From: G020348385 sp964580235
GTDB taxonomy: Bacteria; Acidobacteriota; Aminicenantia; Aminicenantales; Aminicenantaceae
Reading direction: 5' to 3'
NCBI GenBank assembly: GCA_964580235.1
Contig: CAZOJY010000025.1
Coordinates: forward strand, 1-33,684
Length of the DNA stretch: 33,684 nt
The translations under genes and the position numbers were made by a program. This document shows positions 1-7,291 of the stretch, in pieces (within the stretch, counting starts at the first letter, position 1; every line of letters begins with the position of its first letter). The notes under the pieces were generated by a model that searched no databases, was not told the DNA's origin, and was given only the letters and a program-made list of their open reading frames with translations.

Positions 1-2146
1 ATTTAATTTTCAGCTTGAGCCGACATATGAGAGAAGGGAGGAGAATCATATCCCCGAGAAGCGCGCTAAACATGGTAAAAGCCATCAGAATTCCAAAGAA
101 TTTGGCAGGCTTAAAATCATTTGCAAGCAATACGAGAAATCCTAATCCTATGGTCACTGAGGTTGTTATCAACGCCCTTCCTTTTGTGAGGAGGGTTCTC
201 CCAATCGCTTTTTTATAATTGTATCCCGACTTTTTCAATTCAAGACCTGTCCGGTGCAGGATGTGAATCGTGTCATCCACAATGACTCCTATGGCACAGG
301 AGGCGATCATGACTGTTCCGGCATCAAGATTTATTCCCAGAAATCCCATGAGTCCAAAGATCATAATGATCGATGTTATGTTTGAAAACGCAACGGCGAG
401 CACAAGAAAAAAAGACCGGAACGTCAGTCCTATGACAAAAAAAATCAGGATGAAAGCGATCGAAAAACTGAAAATCTGAGTTTTGATGATGTATTCATGG
501 AAATGGGCATAAAGTGGCATGATTCCGGTTAATTCGACCGAAATGTTATCGCCTTCAAAAAACTTTCCAGCCATATTTTTCAGATGTGTTTGGATTTCCA
601 TCATCTCTTTTGAGGTTATCTCCGAGGGCGTCCGGAATGACACGACAGTCTTCTTGAATTCCTGGTCTGCCAGCCTGTTTAAATATTCCGGTCTGCTGTT
701 CCGAAGGGAAAATGCAGGGAAATTTACTGGACTCATCGCAAAAAATATGTCTGCCAGGGAAATTTCCCTTTTCAGGCCCAATTCCTCGGCAGCCTTTATT
801 TGAAAATCCAGGATTTTTTTCAGTGTTTCCTGATCCTGAAATTTATTCCTCTGGGATGAAACAAGCACAGCCTGAATCGGATAAACGCCTCCGAAGTGCT
901 CATCGAAGAATCTTGCAGATTTCACGATTTCATTCTCAGGGCTGAAGTATTTCAACTGATTTGTATTGACCTTAATCCGGAACACTCCCAGAGCCAGAAT
1001 GGAGGTTGCAACAATAGAAATCAGGATGACTGAATTTTTATGAGAAGTGACCAAGCGAACATTCCAATCCAAAAGGCTCACTAATCTGCTTTTGTTTTTA
1101 TCTTTTTCGGCAGGTTTTGATCTGTGGACGGAATGGAGAATCAAAGGGAAAACGTGAAAAAAAACAAAAAATTCAAACAACATTGCCAAAGCGGCGTACA
1201 GTCCGAATTGAGCGATGGCTTTTGAGGGGCTAAAAAAAAGAGAAAAAAAACCGATTGAGCTTGTCAGACTTGTGAGAAAACAAGGCCGCCAAATTCGAGA
1301 TACACCTGAGATGATGGCATCTTTCCATGAAAAATGATTGCGGAGCTCTTCCTGAATGCGGTTGATGATGTGAATCCCGACTGCAATCGAAATGATGAGA
1401 ACAAGGGGAGTGATCATATTGGTCACAAGGTTTAATGCATGACCCAGCACCGCATAAAACCCCATGGCCCAGACAACCGCAATCATGCTTGTCAAAAGAA
1501 CAGAAAAAGCAAAAGAAAATTTCCGAAAGATAAAAAGGAGTATGAAAAAAATCCCCACAATCGTAAAGAGGATGGCCTTCCCGGCATTATCTCTTGCGTA
1601 TCGGTCCAATTCTGCTCCCATAAACAGAGAACCGGAAAAATGGACTTCGCAGTCTTGTGGCATTCCGGTTTGGACTATTCTCTGGACCTTTTTAATTATC
1701 TCCCCCCTAAGAAACTGAGATCCTTCTTCGCTCACATGGACAATAATCTGTGTGGCCTTTCGGTCATCTGACAGGAAAAAATCACGGATTATTTTCTTTA
1801 AAGGCACATTCCGAAATCGCAGATTATCGAAGTCAAAGATGCTCGTTACAGACTGAATCCCTTCCACTTTTCTGACATTTTTTGTGACCTGTTTGATATA
1901 AGTTCCCATCTCATCATAGAAGAGCGTTTCTGAACTGAAGCCAAGAACCAAGAGGTGATCATTCCCGAATTCCTGCTTGAATTTTTTGTACTTAATGTAA
2001 TAGGGATCATCTTTTTTAAACCACATCTGGGTTCTGCTCCCCACGGAAATGCCTGCAAGATGATAGGCAAAAAATGCAGTTATTCCCAGAAATAACAAAA
2101 GAACAGCGGTTTTGTGCTCAAAAAGCATTCTCTGGTAAGCGCTCAT
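1..2146 (-). CDS. RND/MMPL-family transporter, C-terminus cut by window edge
   Basis: Reading the minus strand from the ATG at 2146 gives one uninterrupted frame of 715 codons that runs off the left edge, so only the last residues are missing. A ribosome site AGGAG lies about 8 bases upstream; a nearer upstream ATG at 2151 stops after two codons. The protein begins MSAYQRMLFEHKTAVLLLFL (first membrane helix), then a periplasmic stretch with TQMWFKKDDPYYIKYKKF, typical of the first porter loop of RND proteins. Two sets of membrane helices follow the RND plan. The second set contains IGVIVDDTIHILHR, the conserved acidic TM4 motif of the HAE3/MMPL branch; the first set has the matching ISIAVGIHIINRI without the paired Asp. 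The sequence at the edge, GDMILLPSLICRLKLK, resembles the normal C-terminus. Family knowledge: proton-driven export of lipids or hydrophobic compounds. The substrate cannot be told from sequence. Confidence 0.85.
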   Translation of the reverse strand, partial: MSAYQRMLFEHKTAVLLLFLGITAFFAYHLAGISVGSRTQMWFKKDDPYYIKYKKFKQEFGNDHLLVLGFSSETLFYDEMGTYIKQVTKNVRKVEGIQSVTSIFDFDNLRFRNVPLKKIIRDFFLSDDRKATQIIVHVSEEGSQFLRGEIIKKVQRIVQTGMPQDCEVHFSGSLFMGAELDRYARDNAGKAILFTIVGIFFILLFIFRKFSFAFSVLLTSMIAVVWAMGFYAVLGHALNLVTNMITPLVLIISIAVGIHIINRIQEELRNHFSWKDAIISGVSRIWRPCFLTSLTSSIGFFSLFFSPSKAIAQFGLYAALAMLFEFFVFFHVFPLILHSVHRSKPAEKDKNKSRLVSLLDWNVRLVTSHKNSVILISIVATSILALGVFRIKVNTNQLKYFSPENEIVKSARFFDEHFGGVYPIQAVLVSSQRNKFQDQETLKKILDFQIKAAEELGLKREISLADIFFAMSPVNFPAFSLRNSRPEYLNRLADQEFKKTVVSFRTPSEITSKEMMEIQTHLKNMAGKFFEGDNISVELTGIMPLYAHFHEYIIKTQIFSFSIAFILIFFVIGLTFRSFFLVLAVAFSNITSIIMIFGLMGFLGINLDAGTVMIASCAIGVIVDDTIHILHRTGLELKKSGYNYKKAIGRTLLTKGRALITTSVTIGLGFLVLLANDFKPAKFFGILMAFTMFSALLGDMILLPSLICRLKLKIK

Positions 2147-2283
2147 TTCATTTCTCCTGATTCATTCCTATCTCTATTTTCTCTCCTGTCTTAACGCTGT
2201 CATCATAGGCGGTGACGGGGGAAAAGTTGTTATTTATTTGTAAAAAAGCTGCAAAGATTTTGTTAATTTATTTGCCATCCAAT

Positions 2284-2299
2284 AAACCCACTTGGGTTT
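2284..2299. promoter_or_regulatory. 16-bp perfect inverted repeat, candidate operator
   Basis: AAACCCA and TGGGTTT are separated by two bases, too short a loop for an RNA hairpin but suited to a dimeric repressor. It lies about 25 bases upstream of the -35 box of the maturase gene. A second, looser inverted pair (GTGCGG at 2302-2307, CCGCAC at 2328-2333) follows and overlaps the -35 box. Regulator unknown; function inferred from position only. Confidence 0.35.
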
Positions 2300-2322
2300 G
2301 AGTGCGGTGAGCTGCTTTATCC

Positions 2323-2351
2323 TTGACCCGCACAACTTAATCTCCTATACT
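2323..2351 (+). promoter_or_regulatory. Sigma-70-like promoter of the sulfatase maturase gene
   Basis: TTGACC (2323-2328) and TATACT (2346-2351) are separated by 17 bases. Transcription would start near 2358, leaving only about seven bases before the ATG at 2365, so the mRNA would be almost leaderless. No convincing Shine-Dalgarno site precedes this ATG. Confidence 0.6.
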
Positions 2352-2364
2352 CATCCCGGAAAAA

Positions 2365-3600
2365 ATGGTCAAAGCTTCCCGCGAATTTCAGGTTTTTGCC
2401 AAACCGGCCGGTTCTATGTGCAATCTGAACTGCAGGTATTGTTACTACTTGAAGGCAAAAAATCTTTATTCAAAAGGCGAATGCTTCCGCATGCCCGAGG
2501 TCATCCTTGAGGAATACATCGTCCAGCACATCGAGGCTTCCTCCGGCCCTGTGATCCGTTTTTCCTGGCACGGCGGGGAGCCAACTGTCTTGGGGCTGGA
2601 CTACTTCCGCAAGATCGTGGCGCTGCAGCACAAACATCAGCCACCCGGCCGGAACATCGCCAACGGCATACAGACAAACGGAACCCTGCTGGATGCAGAC
2701 TGGGCCCGGTTTTTGGCAGATGAAGGCTTCGCTGTCGGGCTGAGCCTGGACGGTCCGGCGGAAATGCATGACCGATTCCGTGTTTCCAAAAGGGGAAAAC
2801 CCACGCACGCACGGACGATGAGAGGATACGAATTGCTGCGTCAGCACAAGGTTTATGCCGATATCCTTTGTGTGGTTAATGCCCATAATGTCCGATTCCC
2901 TGATCAGGTTTACCGGTTTTTCAAGATGATTAAAGCCTCGTATATAAGCTTTCTGCCGATGGTTGAACTGCGGTCAGATTCCCCAGGCCCTATCAGCTCT
3001 CTTACCGTTCCGGCTGCAGCTTGGGGAGATTTTCTCTCCACTATCTTCGATGAGTGGATGGGCCAGGATATCGGTCGGATAAAGGTGCAGATATTCGAGG
3101 AGGCAGCAAGGACAGCCTTCAGACAGGACCATTCCTTATGTATTTTTCGGCCGAGCTGCGGGGATATTCCAGTCGTCGAACACAACGGCGACTTCTATCC
3201 ATGCGATCACTTTGTCGATAAAAACCATCGTCTTGGGAACATCATCGAAACCCCCCTGGTCAAGTTGATCGAGAGTCCGGCCCAGAAAGCATTCGGCCAG
3301 GCTAAATTGGATTCCCTGCCTCGCCTTTGCCGGGAATGTGTGGTCAGAGATATGTGTCACGGCGGATGCCCGAAAAACCGGTTCCTCCGGACACCAGATG
3401 GAGAAGGTGGCCTGAACTATCTCTGTGAAGGCTACAAGCGTTTTTTCGTCCATTGCCGGCCTTTCATCTCGGAAGTGGCCGCTGAATGGCAGCGCCGGAC
3501 ACATGAGCAGCAAACGTCAGGTAACTATGTTCCGAATGATCAAAAGATTCCTGAACCAGGCCGAAAAAAACCATCCTCAAACAGCGGCAGGAAAAAATAA
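2365..3600 (+). CDS. Anaerobic sulfatase-maturating enzyme (radical SAM/SPASM)
   Basis: This 411-residue protein oxidises the active-site Cys or Ser of sulfatases to C-alpha-formylglycine in the cytoplasm without oxygen. The radical SAM cluster motif CxxxCxxC is at Cys19, Cys23 and Cys26 (CNLNCRYCYY), followed by FSWHGGEPT (66-74), QTNG and LSLDGP. The SPASM region has eight cysteines at 259, 265, 280, 322, 325, 331, 335 and 354. Their order and spacing match those holding the two auxiliary 4Fe-4S clusters of the structurally characterised clostridial anSME, and Asp281 after Cys280 matches its proposed catalytic base. The length is normal. Both sulfatases in this window carry the C-x-P-x-R target site, and the nearest lies on the other strand after one gene. 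The last ~35 residues are polar and low in conservation cues. Confidence 0.95.
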   Translation: MVKASREFQVFAKPAGSMCNLNCRYCYYLKAKNLYSKGECFRMPEVILEEYIVQHIEASSGPVIRFSWHGGEPTVLGLDYFRKIVALQHKHQPPGRNIANGIQTNGTLLDADWARFLADEGFAVGLSLDGPAEMHDRFRVSKRGKPTHARTMRGYELLRQHKVYADILCVVNAHNVRFPDQVYRFFKMIKASYISFLPMVELRSDSPGPISSLTVPAAAWGDFLSTIFDEWMGQDIGRIKVQIFEEAARTAFRQDHSLCIFRPSCGDIPVVEHNGDFYPCDHFVDKNHRLGNIIETPLVKLIESPAQKAFGQAKLDSLPRLCRECVVRDMCHGGCPKNRFLRTPDGEGGLNYLCEGYKRFFVHCRPFISEVAAEWQRRTHEQQTSGNYVPNDQKIPEPGRKKPSSNSGRKK

Positions 3601-3625
3601 AAAAAGGGCTGTTTGTGACCGGTCC

Positions 3626-4510
3626 TCAGGTTTTGAGTTTTTCCTTGAAAAAAGCGATGGTCCGCTCAAATGCCAGGAGGGACGCTTCCTTGTTGTACCG
3701 GGATCCTGTGTCGTTAAAAAACGCATGCCCGACCCCTTCGTACATGAATATTTTGTAATCCACAGAGGCCTTTTTAAGAGCCTCTTCGAATGCCGGAATC
3801 CCAGCATTTATCCGTTGATCTAGACCGGCATAATGGCACATCAGGGAAGCCTTTATCTTGGGAACATCTTCCACGGCCGGCTGTCTTCCATAAAAGGGAA
3901 CGGCGGCGGAAAGATCCGGAGAATTCACTGCCACCTGGTTTGTCATTCCTCCCCCCCAGCAGAAACCCATGCATCCAACCTTTCCCGTGGACTGCGGATG
4001 GGTTTTCAAATAATCCACAGCAGCAACAAAATTTTTAACCGCTGCTCCACTATCGAGTTTTCTCATAAGGGAGCGTGCCTCATCCACATTCGCTTTTGGC
4101 GTTCCTCCCAGCGGGGAAAGGGCATCTGGAGCGACGGCCAAAAATCCTTCCAGAGCTACCCGCCTGTTGACGTCTTCGATATGGGGTTGAAGCCCTTTGT
4201 TCTCGTGGATCACGATCAAGCCTGGCAGCTTTTCCTCTCCTTTCGGCCTTGCCAAATAGGCTATCATCTCCCCTGTTTTGCCTGAATATTTCACATATTC
4301 CGTGTGAAGACGGGAGTCATCTTCAGACACGGTTTGGGCTTCTGCATACCTGCTCTCAAGGAAAGGCAGCAGAGCCGCGGCTGCGGCTGCCCCCCCGGCA
4401 AGCCCGGTTAAGGTCTTGAGAAAGTCCCGGCGATCCAGCCGGCCTTTCTTGTAGACATCGAATAATTCCATAAATTCGGAGTCCTTGATTATTTTGGGAT
4501 TTTTGCTCAT
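3626..4510 (-). CDS. Tat-exported dienelactone hydrolase-family protein
   Basis: This 294-residue alpha/beta hydrolase has a Tat signal at about residues 25-60: DRRDFLKTLTG, then an alanine-rich hydrophobic stretch ending before AEAQ. The nucleophile elbow GFCWGGG contains the cysteine used by dienelactone hydrolases in place of serine. The likely acid and base are the Asp in AGLDQRINAG and the His in EGVGHAFFND near the C-terminus. Known members hydrolyse lactone or ester bonds; secreted homologues are poorly characterised. It is the last gene of the minus-strand sulfatase cluster, 70 bases below the sulfatase, and its stop faces the stop of the maturase 25 bases away. A role in removing ester groups from a glycan is an inference from context. 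The family is clear; the substrate is not. Confidence 0.88.
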   Translation of the reverse strand: MSKNPKIIKDSEFMELFDVYKKGRLDRRDFLKTLTGLAGGAAAAAALLPFLESRYAEAQTVSEDDSRLHTEYVKYSGKTGEMIAYLARPKGEEKLPGLIVIHENKGLQPHIEDVNRRVALEGFLAVAPDALSPLGGTPKANVDEARSLMRKLDSGAAVKNFVAAVDYLKTHPQSTGKVGCMGFCWGGGMTNQVAVNSPDLSAAVPFYGRQPAVEDVPKIKASLMCHYAGLDQRINAGIPAFEEALKKASVDYKIFMYEGVGHAFFNDTGSRYNKEASLLAFERTIAFFKEKLKT

Positions 4511-4580
4511 TTTTGCCCTCCAGGGTTGAGATCAGATTTGCCTTTCTCTTTTTTGACGTATCACAATTATTCTGTGAATG

Positions 4581-6125
4581 TCAATGACGATATACCGGGA
4601 CGCTGCGGCCTTCGGTTTTGTATTTTTCGATCAGACGGGTCAGCCGGTCGACTATGTCCTGACGCTCCATCCACAGATCGTGCTGCTCGTACGGATCCGA
4701 TTTCAAATCGTATAATTGACCGGGAGTCCCGGGTTCGGGGCGTTCCCCGGACGGCTGGACCCAGCCCCCAGAAGTTTTGTTGTCAAGGATCAATTTCCAA
4801 TTTCCCTGACGGATGGCAAACGTTCCGTTTTCAGAATGGGAAACAAGCGATTCCCGGATGGGCCTGTCCCCTCTTTTTCCGAGCAGGGCCGGAAGGATGC
4901 TGCAGCTGTCCGGCCCTGCCCCGACAGGGAGATCTATATGCAGGATCGCTGCACAGGTGGCAATAAGATCTGTGAGACATATCATCTCATCGCTCGAAGT
5001 TCCTGCCTGGATTTTCCCCGGCCAGCGCGCGATAAACGGGACCCGATGTCCCCCCTCCCAGATATGGGATTTGTATCCACGAAACGAACCGGATGACCGG
5101 TGCCCTCCTGTCCCGTGCCGAGGACCATTATCGCTGGTCACGATTATCAGTGTGTTGTCCACCACGTTCAGCCGGTCCAAAGCCTTGAGGATCTCGCCCA
5201 CACACCAATCCGCTAAAACAACCAGGTCCCCCCTCGGACCTTCCTGGCTTTTTCCTTTGACCATATCAGGCGGAAGCCAGGGCGCATGAGGAGATGAAAG
5301 AGGCAGATAGACAAAAAAAGGCCTTTTGGGATACTCCTGGTGAGATTTCTCCATAAATTTGATGGCTTCCCGAGTGAACGTTGGATCCACCTCTTCAAGA
5401 TCAAAGCCCGGAGCCATCCAGCCCGGGCGGGGACGAAAATCGGGGGGTTTGTTTTTATCAACACCTATGGACCTATCGGGAATCCCCACGGTATTTCTGT
5501 TTTTGATGTAGGCAAAAGGCCCATCAATCGTTGAGCAGGCAGCGGTAAAATAAGCCTCATCAAAACCGAGATCCCCCGGTCCACCTTGGATGGGCCTGGT
5601 AAAATCGACATTCATTCCCTTTTCCGGGTCCCCATCCTGCCAGGAGCCGCGCCACATCTTCTCTCCATCTTCCCATGTGGGTGTAAACCCGTTTTGCCGG
5701 GTCCAGCCCAAGCCGAGATGCCACTTGCCGAAACACCCTGTCCTGTACCCTTTCTGTTTTAGAAAAGACGCCACAGTCGGACGGTTCGGTTCGATCAACG
5801 GAGGCGTGTATCCGCCCACAACGCCACGCTTCAACCAGGTGCGCCAGCAATATCTTCCTGTCAGCACACCATAGCGAGTGGGAGAGCAAACCGCAGAGGG
5901 AGAATGGGCATCGGTAAACCGGATCCCCTGACCTGCCAGCCGGTCCATGTTGGGAGTGGGAATCCTTGATTCAGGATTATAACATCTCACGTCCCCGTAG
6001 CCCATATCATCGGCCATGATAAAAATGATATTGGGGTTTTTCCTCTTCGTAAAAACCCTACAATCATTCGCTCCCATCGTCACGATCCCCAGTCCCAGCA
6101 CCTCTAAAAATTTGCGTCTGTACAT
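4581..6125 (-). CDS. Cys-type arylsulfatase, probable Tat substrate
   Basis: This 514-residue S1 sulfatase hydrolyses sulfate esters. The catalytic signature AVCSPTRYGVLTG puts the formylglycine precursor at Cys80, with the required Pro82 and Arg84. Metal ligands are visible as the MADDMGYGD acidic pair (Asp39-Asp40) and SDNG (331-334). Other conserved sites are GKWHLG (133-138), SSPHAP with His280, and Lys352 in RGYKSHIWEGGH. The N-terminus MYRRKFLEVLGLG fits a twin-arginine signal. A Cys at 22 is not in a good lipobox. The ribosome site AAAGG is six bases upstream of the ATG. It sits in the seven-gene minus-strand cluster, 108 bases after the zinc dehydrogenase gene. Cys-type sites can be matured by the anaerobic maturase at 2365. 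Sulfated substrate unknown. Confidence 0.94.
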   Translation of the reverse strand: MYRRKFLEVLGLGIVTMGANDCRVFTKRKNPNIIFIMADDMGYGDVRCYNPESRIPTPNMDRLAGQGIRFTDAHSPSAVCSPTRYGVLTGRYCWRTWLKRGVVGGYTPPLIEPNRPTVASFLKQKGYRTGCFGKWHLGLGWTRQNGFTPTWEDGEKMWRGSWQDGDPEKGMNVDFTRPIQGGPGDLGFDEAYFTAACSTIDGPFAYIKNRNTVGIPDRSIGVDKNKPPDFRPRPGWMAPGFDLEEVDPTFTREAIKFMEKSHQEYPKRPFFVYLPLSSPHAPWLPPDMVKGKSQEGPRGDLVVLADWCVGEILKALDRLNVVDNTLIIVTSDNGPRHGTGGHRSSGSFRGYKSHIWEGGHRVPFIARWPGKIQAGTSSDEMICLTDLIATCAAILHIDLPVGAGPDSCSILPALLGKRGDRPIRESLVSHSENGTFAIRQGNWKLILDNKTSGGWVQPSGERPEPGTPGQLYDLKSDPYEQHDLWMERQDIVDRLTRLIEKYKTEGRSVPVYRH

Positions 6126-6233
6126 TCAGTACCTTTTATTATAGATCTTGTTTGGATTTGTTTGCATGGTGGAAAATATTCTCTGCCGTTTTTTGCACGC
6201 ATTCTCCTTTTTTCATGATAAAAGGCTATTTTT

Positions 6234-7253
6234 TCAGAGATCAATGACCACCTTCATTGTTTTATCCATGTTCCCTTTGATAAATTCAAAAGCTTTTGGG
6301 TAATCCTCGAAGGGGAAGTGTTTGCTGATCAGAGGATCGAGGCTGATCTTCCCGGAGTGAATCAGTTCGATCGCTGTGCTGTAATCTTCAGATTTGTACA
6401 TCAGTGTCCCAATCAGGCGGAGCTCTTTATCCTGGACCAATCCGATATCCAGACACGGTTTGTTCCCAAAAACACCCGCAACGACGATATCTGTCCCTTT
6501 TCTGGCCAATCGAACAGCATCTGCGATCGTTTCTTCCGCTCCCACACACTCCAGGATGGCATCGGCTCTGTCCGGCCCAAAGGATTCGTCAACTTTGGCT
6601 TCGAGATTTTCAGACGCGACATTCACGCAATGGTCAATTCCACAATTTCCGGCTACCTCCAATCGGTAATTGCTGATATCGGTAATCAAAATCGATTTTG
6701 CTCCCAGGCTTTTTGCCGATTGGGCCGTAAGATTGCCGATCGGTCCGGCCCCCAGAACCAAAATGTTCATCCCATCAACATCTCCTAAACGGCGAACTGC
6801 ATGCACACCCACCGCCGCAGGCTCGATCAGCGCCCCATGATCGCAGCTTAACCCGTCGGGAAGCTTCACCACCAATTTTTGGTCGACTGGAATATATTCC
6901 CGGGCGGCCCCATCTGCCTGACAGCCGATCACTTTCAAATCATCGCAGATATGATAATTCCCATGCCGGCACGGATAACATTCTCCGCATACCAACTGGG
7001 GCATGACTGTCACGCGGTCCAGAACGGAAAAGCTTTCCACTTGATCTCCGATCTTTGCGATCTCACCAGAAAATTCATGACCCTGGACGATCGGACAGAT
7101 AATGTATGGATGCCTGCCGTAATAGGCGTGGATATCCGAACCACAGATGCCTATCCGTTTCACTCTTATCAGCACTTGGCCCTCTCCGGGTTCCGGCCGT
7201 TCCACCTCTTCCAAGATGACCTTTTCCGGCTCAACCAACCTGGCTTGTTTCAT
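6234..7253 (-). CDS. Zinc-dependent medium-chain alcohol/polyol dehydrogenase
   Basis: This 339-residue MDR enzyme belongs to the threonine/sorbitol dehydrogenase branch and oxidises a secondary alcohol or polyol with NAD(P) in the cytoplasm. Catalytic zinc ligands appear as GICGSDIH (Cys37) and GHEFSGE (His59-Glu60). The structural zinc site is the cysteine set CGECYPCRHGNYHIC (89, 92, 95, 103). The Rossmann motif GAGPIG is at 168-173. It lies in the sulfatase cluster, 38 bases below the LamG gene, on the same strand, and is likely co-transcribed. With the Gfo/Idh and iron-dependent dehydrogenases this gives three different dehydrogenase families in one cluster, suggesting stepwise oxidation or reduction of a released sugar. 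The exact substrate cannot be assigned. Confidence 0.92.
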   Translation of the reverse strand: MKQARLVEPEKVILEEVERPEPGEGQVLIRVKRIGICGSDIHAYYGRHPYIICPIVQGHEFSGEIAKIGDQVESFSVLDRVTVMPQLVCGECYPCRHGNYHICDDLKVIGCQADGAAREYIPVDQKLVVKLPDGLSCDHGALIEPAAVGVHAVRRLGDVDGMNILVLGAGPIGNLTAQSAKSLGAKSILITDISNYRLEVAGNCGIDHCVNVASENLEAKVDESFGPDRADAILECVGAEETIADAVRLARKGTDIVVAGVFGNKPCLDIGLVQDKELRLIGTLMYKSEDYSTAIELIHSGKISLDPLISKHFPFEDYPKAFEFIKGNMDKTMKVVIDL

Positions 7254-7291
7254 CTCGTTTTCCCTTCTTTGAGCACCAAATGCTTGCCCTG

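Noticed and set aside
2470..2886. Long antisense open frames inside the maturase and other genes (for example 7721-8692 plus, 9996-10760 plus, 12272-13252 plus)
   Set aside because: They lie wholly opposite well-supported conserved genes, have no family motifs or ribosome sites, and have amino-acid content typical of shadow frames.
4561..4577. TCACA-N7-TGTGA inverted repeat between the sulfatase and DLH-like genes
   Set aside because: The half-sites are in the reverse order of a CRP site, the arms are only five bases, and part of the match lies next to the coding end of the sulfatase. No regulator can be supported.
6104..6202. 32-codon minus-strand frame with a good ribosome site (AAAGGAGA) overlapping the sulfatase start
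   Set aside because: It is short, has no recognisable motif, and ends inside the sulfatase gene, which has its own ribosome site. Probably chance in A-rich leader sequence.
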